A stretch of DNA of 64,000 nt from contig NZ_JRHC01000006.1 of the NCBI RefSeq assembly GCF_000949475.1, positions 248,001 through 312,000 of the forward strand, written 5' to 3'. Position 1 is the first letter of the stretch. Each line of letters begins with the position of its first letter. A program made the position numbers and the translations under genes. Shown here piece by piece: positions 8,247 through 16,712 of the stretch. The notes beneath the pieces are model-generated. The model was not told the origin of the DNA, searched no databases, and saw only the letters and a program-made list of their open reading frames with translations. This stretch comes from Draconibacterium sediminis (GTDB lineage: Bacteria > Bacteroidota > Bacteroidia > Bacteroidales > Prolixibacteraceae).

Positions 8247-9422
8247 ATGACAAACTTCAGTAAGAACATACCGCGCCTTTACCTGATAAAAATCTCGAAA
8301 TGGTTTAATATGGTAATGCCCATAATGTTGCTTTTTTATAAAAGTAACGGACTGGGATCGTACGAATTATTTGTGCTAAAAGCCATTTATTCGGTTGCTG
8401 TGGTTGTTATGGAAATCCCCTCGGGCTGGATGGCCGATGTTTGGGGGCGCAAAAAAACACTTATTCTTGGAAGCATTTTAGGAAGCCTTGGTTTTCTTAT
8501 TTACAGTTTCTCTTATGAATTCTGGGCTTTTGTAGCCGCTGAAATTGTGTTGGGCATAGGACTGTCGTTTATTTCGGGGGCCGACTCGGCCTTACTTTAC
8601 GATAGTTTGAAAGCCGATAACAAAGCTGACAAATATACTCGTGAAGAGGGACGAATAACATCGGCCGGAAATTTTGCAGAAGCCATAGCGGGAGTAGTTA
8701 GTGGCTTGCTGGTTTATTTTAGTTTGCGAACACCTTTTTATTTTCAGTTTGGAGTGGCGGCACTGGCAATTCCTGCGGCATTAACACTAATCGAACCCAA
8801 AGTGCATGCAGTGGAGCATGTCCATTCCATCAGGAAACTGGTTACGAATATCAAAAACTCGCTGGTTTCGAATACAAACCTTAGAGTTGCCATATTGCTT
8901 TCGGCGCTTACCGGAACTGCCACGCTCACCTTTGCCTGGTTGGTGCAACCTTTTTTTGTGGCAATTGGTTTGCCGGAAGAGTTATTTGGTATTTTTTGGA
9001 CAGCCCTGAATTTAAGTGTAGGCATTTCTTCGGTTTTCGCTTATAAAGTTGAATTATTTCTTGGAAAACGCCGGTCGGTTTTAATTGTTATTCTATTACT
9101 ATCGTTCGGTTATTTCTTTACAGGTATCTCCATCTCCTACTATGGTTTTGTGTTCCTATTCCTCTTTTACCTGGTGCGTGGTTTAGCTACCCCTATCTTC
9201 AAGAACTACATTAACCAGTACACCGACAGCGAAGTGCGGGCAACCATGCTTTCGGTCAGGAATTTTATTATTCGTATGGCTTTTGCCGGCATTGGGCCAC
9301 TGCTGGGATGGATTACTGACAATGTGAGTTTGAATAAAGCCTTTTTATTGGCAGGAATCATTTATATTGTTGCAGCAACAGCTGTTTCGCTGCCCTGGCT
9401 ACGAACAAAAAAAGAAGTGTGA
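8247..9422 (+). CDS. MFS transporter
   Basis: A 391-residue inner-membrane protein with about 12 hydrophobic segments. The major-facilitator loop motif between TM2 and TM3 is clear (PSGWMADVWGRKKTLILGS, about residues 58-76). A second, weaker half-motif appears near residue 275 (LFLGKRRSVLIV). The VRGLATPIFKNYINQ stretch recalls putative drug or tetracycline-type exporters of this phylum, but the substrate is unknown. The stop TGA overlaps the ATG of the HAD gene by one base (TGATG), so the two are translationally coupled. Confidence 0.9.
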   Translation: MTNFSKNIPRLYLIKISKWFNMVMPIMLLFYKSNGLGSYELFVLKAIYSVAVVVMEIPSGWMADVWGRKKTLILGSILGSLGFLIYSFSYEFWAFVAAEIVLGIGLSFISGADSALLYDSLKADNKADKYTREEGRITSAGNFAEAIAGVVSGLLVYFSLRTPFYFQFGVAALAIPAALTLIEPKVHAVEHVHSIRKLVTNIKNSLVSNTNLRVAILLSALTGTATLTFAWLVQPFFVAIGLPEELFGIFWTALNLSVGISSVFAYKVELFLGKRRSVLIVILLLSFGYFFTGISISYYGFVFLFLFYLVRGLATPIFKNYINQYTDSEVRATMLSVRNFIIRMAFAGIGPLLGWITDNVSLNKAFLLAGIIYIVAATAVSLPWLRTKKEV

Positions 9423-10042
9423 TGAGCAAATCGGTATTGATATTCGACCTTGATAATACTATTTATCCCGTAAGTTCAATAGCGGAAAAGTTATTTGAAA
9501 AGCTCTATGCTGTTATTGAAAAAAGCGGCGAATACAAAGGAGATTTTGAGGCCGTGAAACTGGAGATACAACGCACACCATTTCAGAAAGTAGCCGGCGC
9601 ATTTTCGTTTAGTGAGCAATTGCTGAAAGACTGTATGGAAGTACACATCAACCTGACTTACGATGATCCAATGCAGTATTTCCCCGATTATGAGCTGGTA
9701 AGGAAGCTTCCGCAAACAAAGTTTTTAGTTACTTCGGGTTTTAGCAAACTGCAGCACAGCAAAATCGACAACCTGGGCATTCGTAACGATTTTAAAGAAA
9801 TCGTTATCCTCGACCTGCAACAATCAAACGAAACAAAAAAGGATATTTTTAAACGGCTTCTGGAGAAATACAAGTTACCAAAAGACGAAATTTTGATTGT
9901 TGGCGACGATATAAAATCAGAAATTCAGGCCGGGAAAGAGCTTGGAATCGATACGGTTATTTATGATCGTTTGGAAAAATATACCGATTTGAATTTCGCT
10001 AACAAAATTGACAATTTTGAAGAGCTGACGAAGTTTCTCTAA
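9422..10042 (+). CDS. HAD-superfamily hydrolase (pyrimidine 5'-nucleotidase-like)
   Basis: A 206-residue cytoplasmic phosphatase. Motif I is FDLDNTIYP (D9 nucleophile, D11 acid), motif II VTSGFSK, and motif IV GDDIKSEIQAGKELG. The N-terminal FDLDNTIYPVSS with a helical cap resembles SDT1/PHM8-type pyrimidine 5'-nucleotidases, but the substrate is inferred only from that. ATG 9422 is preferred over the GTG at 9419 because it forms the one-base TGATG overlap with the upstream transporter. It converges with the MBL gene; the two stop codons overlap. Confidence 0.85.
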   Translation: MSKSVLIFDLDNTIYPVSSIAEKLFEKLYAVIEKSGEYKGDFEAVKLEIQRTPFQKVAGAFSFSEQLLKDCMEVHINLTYDDPMQYFPDYELVRKLPQTKFLVTSGFSKLQHSKIDNLGIRNDFKEIVILDLQQSNETKKDIFKRLLEKYKLPKDEILIVGDDIKSEIQAGKELGIDTVIYDRLEKYTDLNFANKIDNFEELTKFL

Positions 10043-10821
10043 AGCTCAAGTTTTAATCCGTCATATGCCAGATACACATTCTCCGGCAGTTCTTTCATCA
10101 CATCGTCGTATTTACCCAAAGCATGGCTAATGTGCGTCAGATAAGTTTGCTTAGGTTTTATCCGGTCAACAATTTCCAGCACCTCCGCCAAATTAAAATG
10201 CGACAAATGCTTTTCTTTTCGCAGGCAATTTATAATCAGGATTTTTGATCCCTCCATTTTTACCAACTCACTATCTTCTATAAAATTAGTGTCGGTTATA
10301 TAGGTTAAATCGCCCACCCTGTAACCATAAACCGGCAATTTATGATGCCAGCAACGGATTGGCACAAACTCAACACCGTCAATAGCGAACGGCGCGTCAT
10401 CAATCTTTTGCAATTCCATCTTCGGGATTCCCGGATATTTAAACGAGGCAAACACATAATTGAAAATCCGTTTGATCGCTTTTTGCACCCGCTCTTCGGC
10501 ATAAATTTCCATGTGGTTTTTCTGCACCCAGTTGTATGACCGTATATCATCCAATCCAAAAATATGATCGACATGCTCGTGCGTCAGCAAAATCGCCCGG
10601 AGTGTTTTTACCTTCTCGCGTAACATCTGCTGGCGGAAATCAGGCCCTGCGTCAATCACAAAATTCTTATCGTTTATGTTTAGCAATAATGAAGATCGCA
10701 GCCGCTTGTCCTTTTTGTTTGTTGAAGTACAAACGTCACAGTCGCAGGCCACAACCGGCACACCCTGCGAGGTGCCCGTTCCGAGTAAAGTTGCTTTTAT
10801 TTTTATTGAAGGATTTTCCAT
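10039..10821 (-). CDS. MBL-fold hydrolase (PhnP-like cyclic phosphodiesterase family)
   Basis: A 260-residue metallo-beta-lactamase fold enzyme. The metal motif HxHxDH is at H81, H83, D85, H86 (LLTHEHVDHIFGLDD). The opening LLGTGTSQGVPVVACDC has the cysteines seen in PhnP-type phosphoribosyl 1,2-cyclic phosphate phosphodiesterases. Later metal ligands lie in CWHHKLP, ITDTNF and LTHISHALG. It would cleave a cyclic phosphate ester in the cytoplasm; the substrate is not proven. I choose ATG 10821 (MENPSIKIKATLLG), because the upstream 15 codons are hydrophobic and not conserved in the family. Confidence 0.85.
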   Translation of the reverse strand: MENPSIKIKATLLGTGTSQGVPVVACDCDVCTSTNKKDKRLRSSLLLNINDKNFVIDAGPDFRQQMLREKVKTLRAILLTHEHVDHIFGLDDIRSYNWVQKNHMEIYAEERVQKAIKRIFNYVFASFKYPGIPKMELQKIDDAPFAIDGVEFVPIRCWHHKLPVYGYRVGDLTYITDTNFIEDSELVKMEGSKILIINCLRKEKHLSHFNLAEVLEIVDRIKPKQTYLTHISHALGKYDDVMKELPENVYLAYDGLKLEL

Positions 10822-10866
10822 TTGCGGCAAAATTAATAAAAGCAGTTGTGAAATAACTATAATCAC

Positions 10867-10874
10867 TACTTTTG
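10867..10874 (+). promoter_or_regulatory. Bacteroidota -7 box (TACTTTTG) for the RsmI-like gene
   Basis: Exact TAnnTTTG match ending 17 bases before the ATG at 10892. It supports that start over the longer upstream reading frame. Confidence 0.45.
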
Positions 10875-10891
10875 CAAAAATCTTTTCACGA

Positions 10892-11593
10892 ATGGCAACA
10901 CTTTATCTCGTACCGAACGTTTTGGCTGATGGCGACTGGCAAACAGTTTTACCTGCCCGGGTAGAACCGATTTTAAGCAACACTAAATATTTTATTGTTG
11001 AGAATATACGTACTGCGCGACGGTTCTTGAAACAGGTAAACCGCGAGATAAACATTGACGAGTGTACTTTTTTCGAAATTAACAAACGTACCAATGCTGC
11101 CGACTTGCCGCGCTTTTTAAAACCTATAAAAGATGGACATGATGTGGCAGTGCTTTCCGAAGCCGGTTGCCCCGGAGTTGCCGATCCCGGTGCCGATGTG
11201 GTAAAAATAGCCCATCAAAAAGGGATAAAAGTAGTGCCGATTGTTGGGCCTTCTTCAATTCTTTTGGCACTAATGGCCTCAGGAATGAACGGACAGAATT
11301 TTGCTTTTAAAGGTTATTTGCCGGTTAAACCGCAGGAACGAGTGAAAGAACTGCAGAACCTTGAAAAAACAATCAGAAGCAACCGGCAAACGCAGATATT
11401 TATCGAAACGCCATACCGAAACAACCAGCTGGTAAGCGACATTTTAAAATCGTGCTCACCGTCTACATTATTTTGTATAGCAGCCAATATTACCGGAGAG
11501 GATGAATTTATCCAAACCAAATCGATTCAGGAGTGGAAAAAAGCCGGTGCACCCGATTTGCACAAACAACCGGTTATCTTTTTGCTGGGGTAA
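10892..11593 (+). CDS. SAM-dependent methyltransferase, RsmI/tetrapyrrole methylase family
   Basis: A 233-residue protein of the tetrapyrrole (SAM-binding) methylase fold, short form of the RsmI family. RsmI methylates the 2'-O of C1402 in 16S rRNA. Visible hallmarks are MATLYLVPNVLADGD, the ENIRTARRFLKQV helix, the substrate/SAM loop VLSEAGCPGVADPGADVV, and VVPIVGPSSILLALMASG. RsmI itself is about 280 residues; this shorter relative lacks the extended C-terminus, so its target may differ. ATG 10892 matches the family start and follows a good -7 box. The neighbours give no hint of the substrate. Confidence 0.85.
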   Translation: MATLYLVPNVLADGDWQTVLPARVEPILSNTKYFIVENIRTARRFLKQVNREINIDECTFFEINKRTNAADLPRFLKPIKDGHDVAVLSEAGCPGVADPGADVVKIAHQKGIKVVPIVGPSSILLALMASGMNGQNFAFKGYLPVKPQERVKELQNLEKTIRSNRQTQIFIETPYRNNQLVSDILKSCSPSTLFCIAANITGEDEFIQTKSIQEWKKAGAPDLHKQPVIFLLG

Positions 11594-11600
11594 TAGTTTT

Positions 11601-12668
11601 TCAGATTAACTTGAGTTCCTGAAGCATTCGGAATTCTACCTCGAAATTTGGCGTAAAAACATTCTTGCCCAGGTTTTTCTCCACCTGATTTTTTGTCCAG
11701 AAGCGGAGTTCTTCCACTTCATCGGACTGGATGCCAAAACCTTTATAATCGTAGGTAGTGAACAGGTAAATCAATTCGGCTTCCACCTCCGACTCCCATT
11801 TATATACTTTCTGCAGCTTTGCCGAAAACTCTTTTAAACCGATTTCTTCAAAAACTTCCTTTTTAAGTGCCTGTTCCAAAGTCTCACCTACCGAAATATG
11901 ACCACCAACAGCGGTATCCCATTTTCCGGGTTGGATGATTTTATCAGCAGGGCGTTTTTGAATAAGGATACTTCCTTTATTATTCAGCACATGCAAATGT
12001 ACCACCGGATGTAACAACTTGCTTCCGTTGTGCACCTGGCTGCGTGGTGCCTGACCGGTAACCTTACCTTGTTCATCAACCAGCGGCACCCACTCTTCGT
12101 TTGTAAGCGCTTTTTGTTTCTGTTTCTGGCGCAAAAATTCATATAAAAAATAAACACCAAAAATGATGTAGAACAATCCGCCGCTAATAAAAGCCCAGGC
12201 TTCTTTGCTCATAAAAAAGGCCGAATAAAACACCAAAACAGTATGCCCCAAGAAGATAAAGAACAGACTCTTCATACTTTTGCGCATCTGCTGCATTTGG
12301 GCGGTATTAAACGCTACATCTTTCATATAGCGCTGCCCCATCAATCCAATTATATTTAGATTTGAGAATGCTGAAATGGCCAGAACAGTCACCAGTATCA
12401 ATTCGATCAGTCCGGGTTTCAGTTTAAAGAAAATATCGTTATCAAGCAGTATTGAAACGCCACCAAGCGCCACCAACAACAAGGTATCAAAAAGTACAAA
12501 CTTCTCAAATCGCTTTTCTTTAATGGCAATCCAGGCCATTTCAGCCACACCTACCCCAATAGCAACAAAAAGCCCGATTTTAGTCCCCCATATTTCATCG
12601 GCAGCGATGAAAACAAACAGAGGAATAAAACCGGGCAATAATTTTTTAAATAATTGTGCTCTGTTCAT
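11601..12668 (-). CDS. YciB/IspZ-like membrane domain fused to an IDI-like Nudix hydrolase
   Basis: A 355-residue two-domain protein. Residues ~1-182 have five or six membrane helices (LLPGFIPLFVFIAADEIWG; VLFDTLLLVALGGVSILL) and resemble the YciB/IspZ septation-protein family. Residues ~192-355 are a Nudix domain opening VPLVDEQGKVTG and HPVVHLHVLNNKG, like isopentenyl-diphosphate-isomerase-type Nudix proteins. The Nudix box GGHISVGETLEQALKKEVF continues EEIGL. Lys stands at the usual Arg (about residue 270); the metal-binding glutamates are intact. The enzyme would face the cytoplasm. I choose ATG 12668; a TTG three codons earlier is less likely. The fusion is unusual; the substrate is unknown. 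Confidence 0.8.
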   Translation of the reverse strand: MNRAQLFKKLLPGFIPLFVFIAADEIWGTKIGLFVAIGVGVAEMAWIAIKEKRFEKFVLFDTLLLVALGGVSILLDNDIFFKLKPGLIELILVTVLAISAFSNLNIIGLMGQRYMKDVAFNTAQMQQMRKSMKSLFFIFLGHTVLVFYSAFFMSKEAWAFISGGLFYIIFGVYFLYEFLRQKQKQKALTNEEWVPLVDEQGKVTGQAPRSQVHNGSKLLHPVVHLHVLNNKGSILIQKRPADKIIQPGKWDTAVGGHISVGETLEQALKKEVFEEIGLKEFSAKLQKVYKWESEVEAELIYLFTTYDYKGFGIQSDEVEELRFWTKNQVEKNLGKNVFTPNFEVEFRMLQELKLI

Positions 12669-12688
12669 AGCAAACAAAGAGCAATGGA

Positions 12689-13225
12689 TTATTCTTCGTT
12701 GGTAGGTGATTCAAAAGGAATAACCTTGTAAATTTCTACCTCCATTAAAACCGTTTGAAAAGCTCCGATCGCATAGCCCGATCCTTGCTGACCATAAGCC
12801 AACTCAGAATTGATTACTAAGTGCGATCTTGTGCCGGGCTGCATATAAAGCAAACCTTCTTCGAGCCCTTTAATTGAGCCTCCGGTACCAACGGTAACCT
12901 CATAAGGATCGTATCTGTGCCCATCCAAATAACCGTTTGTTTCGTCAACCAATAAACTATCCGGCCCTTCAACCAACGACCACGTAGCATAAAATAGCTG
13001 AACACGGTCACCAACTTTTATGGTATCGCCTTCGCCGGTACCCGGTTCATTAAAATAATAAAGACCAGACGCAGTAGATTCCGCTCCCGGGTGAGCAATT
13101 GCCAGGTAATCATCCAATAACGCCAATTCATTATCCCTCATTTTTTGGTAATCAATTCCGTCGTTACAGGCAAAAAAGGCAACGGCCCCTATCATCAATA
13201 TAATGTATGATACTATTTTCTTCAT
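12689..13225 (-). CDS. FKBP-type peptidyl-prolyl isomerase lipoprotein
   Basis: A 178-residue lipoprotein. The signal ends in the lipobox VAFFAC, so Cys19-20 would be lipidated and the protein anchored to an envelope membrane. The rest is an FKBP domain: GDTIKVGDRVQLFY, LDGHRYDPYEVTVGTGGSIK, GLEEGLLYMQPGTRSHLVI, AYGQQGSG. FKBPs catalyse proline cis-trans isomerisation during periplasmic folding. It follows a second, related FKBP lipoprotein on the same strand. Similar tandem lipoprotein FKBPs occur as gliding-associated GldI-like proteins, but no gliding genes are seen here. Confidence 0.88.
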   Translation of the reverse strand: MKKIVSYIILMIGAVAFFACNDGIDYQKMRDNELALLDDYLAIAHPGAESTASGLYYFNEPGTGEGDTIKVGDRVQLFYATWSLVEGPDSLLVDETNGYLDGHRYDPYEVTVGTGGSIKGLEEGLLYMQPGTRSHLVINSELAYGQQGSGYAIGAFQTVLMEVEIYKVIPFESPTNEE

Positions 13226-13288
13226 CTGATCTTTAATTATTTTCTATTGTTTAAAACAGTGTCGTTCAACTTATAATTTGGTGCAAAT

Positions 13289-13792
13289 TTAATTATGTGG
13301 TTTGATTTCTACCATTTCTATCCAAAAAACTGTTGTAGTATTTGGCGGAATATGGCCGGCACCTGTTGTTCCATAGCCAAGTTCCGATGGAATAATTAAA
13401 AATGCAGAACCTTCTTCATCAATTAAACGTGTTGCGTCATTCCATCCGTCAATCAAATTTTCGGATCCTAATACATACTCCCAGGTGCTATTCCCGGTTG
13501 TTTCAAATACGCTTCCATCAATAAACTGCCCTGTATATTTTACCACACAGGTATCTCCATCCTGAGGGAAAGTGCCGTTTCCGATCGAATCGATAATGTA
13601 ATAAACACCCATTGCTGTTGTATCAATATCCAGCCCTCTGTTGGTCAGGGTATCAAGATACTCTGCTAACAATGCGTCCTCTTCGGCTTTTGTTGGCGGA
13701 ATATATGGTTCTGCCTCCTCAATACACGATGCCACTGCTACTCCGATAATAATCGCCAATAAAAATTTTGTAACTAATTTCATTTTTAACAT
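13289..13792 (-). CDS. FKBP-type peptidyl-prolyl isomerase lipoprotein (second copy)
   Basis: A 167-residue lipoprotein with the lipobox GVAVASC, followed by an acidic linker (IEEAEPYIPPTKAEEDALL) and an FKBP fold: DTCVVKYTGQFIDGSVFETT, LIDGWNDATRLIDEEGSAFL, IPSELGYGTTGAGHIPPNT, VFWIEMVEIK. It keeps the YTG, VFE and IPP residues typical of an active FKBP pocket better than its downstream paralogue. It starts 3 bases after the stop of the NrnA-like gene, so NrnA-like/FKBP/FKBP form one operon. Two ATGs (13792 and 13783) are possible starts. Confidence 0.88.
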   Translation of the reverse strand: MLKMKLVTKFLLAIIIGVAVASCIEEAEPYIPPTKAEEDALLAEYLDTLTNRGLDIDTTAMGVYYIIDSIGNGTFPQDGDTCVVKYTGQFIDGSVFETTGNSTWEYVLGSENLIDGWNDATRLIDEEGSAFLIIPSELGYGTTGAGHIPPNTTTVFWIEMVEIKPHN

Positions 13793-13795
13793 TTT

Positions 13796-14836
13796 TTAAA
13801 TAGTTGTTTCCAACAACTGATGCTTATACTCAGGTAAAAGTTGCGTGAACTTTAATAAAGTTTTTTCAAAATTAAGTTCCGACTCACCTCCGGCTGCGTT
13901 CAAATGCCCGCCACCATTGAAATGGCTCGACGAAAATTTGTTGGCCGGGAAATTTCCTTTTGAGCGAAAAGATGCTTTCACATATCCATCTTTTTCGATA
14001 AACAAAGCACTGAAAACTATATTTTTAATTGATAGCGGGTAATTTACAAACCCTTCGGTATCGCCGGGCTGAAAATTAAACCGTTTTAATTCTTCTTTAC
14101 TAATACTTATTACTGCAGCGCGGTACTCGGGAAAAACCTGCATTTTTTCATTCAGGCAATAGCCGAGCAATTTCATGCGATCGGCCGAATAGTTATGAAA
14201 TACCGATGACTGAATTTTATCGGTGTTTATCTCGTAATTCAGCAATCCGGAAACCACTTTAAAAGTGTTTTTCGAGATGTTATGACTAAAACCTCCTGTG
14301 TCAGTCAAAATGCCGGTATACAAGGCTTCAGCTGCTTTTTGCGAAAGGTTTTCATTTAATCCGGTAGCTTCAAGTACATCAAAAACCAATTCGGCAGTTG
14401 AACTGTACGAAGTTTCGGAAACCATAAAATCGCAAAACTGTGTGGGGTACGGATGATGATCGATTAATACCTTCTTATGCCCGAATTCAAGAATTTTCTT
14501 TTCCAGTTTCCCGGCACGTTTCGCTTCGTTAAAATCAACACAGATCATTGCATCAGCCTGATTCAGCCAGCTTTTAGCTTTCTTTTTGTCCTTATCGTAA
14601 ATAATTACCGGAACATCTGAAGAAAACCATTTCAAAAACACGGGATAGTCGTTTGCCGACAGCACTTTAACCTCGTGCCCAAAATCGGCAAGTACCTGCC
14701 CAAGTCCCAGTGCAGAACCAATAGCATCGCCGTCCGGATTTTCATGCGGAATAATTACCAGCTTCTTTTTCGAAGTGGCGAGTAATGTCTTAATCGATGT
14801 AATAATCTCTATGTCAGTATTTTTCAAAATTCGCAA
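13796..14836 (-). CDS. nrnA: DHH/DHHA1 phosphoesterase, NrnA-like (oligoribonuclease/pAp phosphatase)
   Basis: A 346-residue enzyme. DHH motifs: PHENPDGDAIGSALGLG (H31, D35, D37), CVDFNEA (D101) and LIDHHP (D126, H127, H128), plus LTDTGGF. The C-terminal DHHA1 domain shows FNGGGHLNAAGG. NrnA degrades short RNA oligonucleotides and removes the 3'-phosphate of pAp. No in-frame ATG exists near the N-terminus: the reading frame opens with TTG 14836 just after a stop, or TTG 14827. A TATCTTTG box only 13 bases upstream makes a very short leader. It heads the operon with two FKBP lipoproteins. Confidence 0.9.
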   Translation of the reverse strand: MRILKNTDIEIITSIKTLLATSKKKLVIIPHENPDGDAIGSALGLGQVLADFGHEVKVLSANDYPVFLKWFSSDVPVIIYDKDKKKAKSWLNQADAMICVDFNEAKRAGKLEKKILEFGHKKVLIDHHPYPTQFCDFMVSETSYSSTAELVFDVLEATGLNENLSQKAAEALYTGILTDTGGFSHNISKNTFKVVSGLLNYEINTDKIQSSVFHNYSADRMKLLGYCLNEKMQVFPEYRAAVISISKEELKRFNFQPGDTEGFVNYPLSIKNIVFSALFIEKDGYVKASFRSKGNFPANKFSSSHFNGGGHLNAAGGESELNFEKTLLKFTQLLPEYKHQLLETTI

Positions 14837-14849
14837 AAATTAGAATGGG

Positions 14850-14857
14850 CAAAGATA
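14850..14857 (-). promoter_or_regulatory. Bacteroidota -7 box (TATCTTTG) for the nrnA operon
   Basis: Exact TAnnTTTG on the minus strand, 13 bases before the TTG start. The near-leaderless layout fits the absence of a ribosome-binding site. Confidence 0.4.
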
Positions 14858-14974
14858 AAAAATCTTACCTCGCCTGAAAACGCTTATAACCCAAATTTTG
14901 TTAATATTGTAAAAGACAAGCTTTTATTAATGGCTTGAACCAATAAACAGACAATAACTACTAAAACTTTTAAA

Positions 14975-15406
14975 ATGGCTGGTAACAGAACCTTTACAAT
15001 GATTAAGCCCGGTGCGGTGAGAAAAAACTACGAGGGCGCAATTTTAAAAATGATAAACGATGCCGGTTTTAAAATTCGCGCAATGAAACTCACGCGGATG
15101 TCCACAACACAAGCCGGTGCCTTTTACGAAGTTCACAAAGGAAAACCCTTTTACGATAACCTGGTTAAGTTTATGAGTTCGGGGCCAATTGTAGCCGCCA
15201 TCTTAGAAAAAGAAAATGCCATTGAAGATTTTCGCAAACTGATTGGAGCTACCAATCCTGAAAATGCAGCAGAAGGCACCGTTCGCAAGTTGTTTGCCTG
15301 CAGTGTTACCGAAAATGCGGTTCATGGTGCCGACAGCGACGAAAACGCAACCCGTGAAGCCGACTTTTTCTTTTCTACTTTCGAACGTTTTTATGATTAC
15401 GAATAA
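14975..15406 (+). CDS. ndk: Nucleoside diphosphate kinase
   Basis: Ndk moves the gamma phosphate of ATP to other NDPs through a phosphohistidine. The 143-residue product has the ATP lysine (TMIKPGAV, K11), the active histidine H117 in NAVHGADS, and GTVRKL before it. The substitution ADSDEN for the usual GSDS is mild. It is divergent from the nrnA operon and is followed by a strong terminator. Confidence 0.96.
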   Translation: MAGNRTFTMIKPGAVRKNYEGAILKMINDAGFKIRAMKLTRMSTTQAGAFYEVHKGKPFYDNLVKFMSSGPIVAAILEKENAIEDFRKLIGATNPENAAEGTVRKLFACSVTENAVHGADSDENATREADFFFSTFERFYDYE

Positions 15407-15418
15407 GTCACATATACG

Positions 15419-15478
15419 AATCAAGGGCTGAAACTTAATTCCTGATTAATGTCTTCAACCCTTGATTTGTTTTTTTTA
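15419..15478 (+). terminator. Terminator after ndk
   Basis: A 14-bp stem with one mismatch, AATCAAGGG..GAA (15419-15432) with TTC..CCCTTGATT (15454-15467), followed by GTTTTTTTTATT. Its T-run overlaps the stop codon of the convergent mutarotase gene. Confidence 0.8.
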
Positions 15479-16372
15479 TTCAACACTTATTACCGCTGTA
15501 GTTTCGTGTGATTCCCCCGGAGCCAGATCAATCTGATCGTTGATCTTGTTCACCGTTTCGAGACACACAAACGTTTCATATCCGTCGTTGGGCATGTCAC
15601 TCATTTGCGCGCAGGCTTCAGCACCGGGATTCCACACCGTTGAACATTTGCTGCCCTCTTTGGCAATGCGGATGTCGCGCTTAAAGTATGGGTCGTGAAT
15701 GATACAATCGGCTTCGGTATCGAAATAATGCCTTGTTATAGCTTCCGATACTTCCAGCAATTCTTCTTCCTGAACATACCGATTGCCGTCCAGCTGGTTT
15801 TCGTAATGCGTATTTTCTAACCCGGCAATTTTTATGTTTTCAATAGCCGAAAGGTTAAAATAAGTGTGCAATGCCGATGTGTAAGAAATTGCCGAGTCGG
15901 ATGGATTGGTAACTTTTAGGGTAAGCGACAATGTATCGCCAATCACAAAAATCAATTCAGCAATAAAATCATATGGCCAGTATGCTTTTGTTTCATCCGA
16001 CGATTTTAGCTGCATGGAAACGTAAGTCTCCCCTTTTCCAAAAGTATCCACCTCAGTAACTTTCCACATCGATGTGCGGGCAAAACCGTGTTGCGGCAAA
16101 GCAGAATCACTTGCATGTGGGCCAAACCACGGAAAACAAACCGGAATACCTCCACGTATTGCTTTGCCTTTTTCGAAAACGCTGTACGGGCTCATCCACA
16201 AAACATCGGTAGTTCGCATGGGCCTGAATCGGGTAATTTGCGCGCCGTAAAGGCAAATATCGGCTTCGGCATATTTATTTGTAATGGTAATAAAAGGCAA
16301 GTCGCCATCGAGTTCCATAAAACCCACTTCGCCTTCAACGCCAAATTTTTCGTTTAATTCGTCTATGTTCAT
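15476..16372 (-). CDS. D-hexose-6-phosphate mutarotase (YeaD-like aldose 1-epimerase family)
   Basis: A 298-residue protein of the galactose-mutarotase fold. The YeaD branch is marked by RGGIPVCFPWFGPH, then LPQHGFART (H95) and the second histidine in ALHTYFNLS. NPGAEACAQMSDMPNDGYET and FVCLETVN hold the usual acidic catalytic residue near the C-terminus. It interconverts alpha and beta anomers of hexose 6-phosphates in the cytoplasm. It lies downstream of the DUF721-recF pair on the same strand, separated by about 50 bases that include a low-complexity repeat. Confidence 0.9.
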   Translation of the reverse strand: MNIDELNEKFGVEGEVGFMELDGDLPFITITNKYAEADICLYGAQITRFRPMRTTDVLWMSPYSVFEKGKAIRGGIPVCFPWFGPHASDSALPQHGFARTSMWKVTEVDTFGKGETYVSMQLKSSDETKAYWPYDFIAELIFVIGDTLSLTLKVTNPSDSAISYTSALHTYFNLSAIENIKIAGLENTHYENQLDGNRYVQEEELLEVSEAITRHYFDTEADCIIHDPYFKRDIRIAKEGSKCSTVWNPGAEACAQMSDMPNDGYETFVCLETVNKINDQIDLAPGESHETTAVISVE

Positions 16373-16388
16373 TATTATTTAGTTTTTG

Positions 16389-16420
16389 AGGATCAAGAAT
16401 CCAGTATCCAGAATCAATCA
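16389..16420. repeat. Low-complexity filler repeat (GATCAAGAATCCAG type)
   Basis: GGATCAAGAATCCAG and GTATCCAGAATCAATC form a short, slipped repeat of an ATCCAGAATCAA-like unit. Such microrepeat fillers are common between genes in this phylum. No function is assigned. Confidence 0.35.
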
Positions 16421-16421
16421 C

Positions 16422-16712
16422 TTACTTGAAAACAATTCGGGTAATCATCTCATCTCCTGCATTCTCGTTAATTCGCCTGCAAATTTCTTCGCGCATTAAA
16501 AACAGTTCATTCTTTACCACCGAAGAAGTTATTTCCACATATAAAATCCGATTTTGGATATAAATATTTCGGGTATAGCGTGCTATGGTTTTTCCAAGCA
16601 GGTTTTCCCAGCCCTGAACTATATCCACTTCTTTCAGCTTCCGCTCAATACGGTTTTCTTCGATATACTGTTTTAAAACCTCGCTTAACGATTGTGTATT
16701 ACTTCGTCTCAT
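16422..16712 (-). CDS. DUF721 (DciA-like) protein
   Basis: A 96-residue small protein: LSEVLKQYIEENRIERKLKE, then VQGWENLLGKTIARYTRNI, and YVEITSSVVKNELFLMREEI. This is the DUF721 domain, found in DciA proteins that help load the replicative helicase in bacteria without DnaC. Here it is a stand-alone domain. Its ATG overlaps the recF stop codon (ATGA), so it is coupled to recF, which supports a DNA-replication role. The role is inferred from family and neighbour. Confidence 0.85.
   Translation of the reverse strand: MRRSNTQSLSEVLKQYIEENRIERKLKEVDIVQGWENLLGKTIARYTRNIYIQNRILYVEITSSVVKNELFLMREEICRRINENAGDEMITRIVFK

Noticed and set aside
16389-16420. Insertion-sequence end near the mutarotase gene
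   Set aside because: It is only a short slipped microrepeat; no transposase or terminal inverted repeat pair is found.
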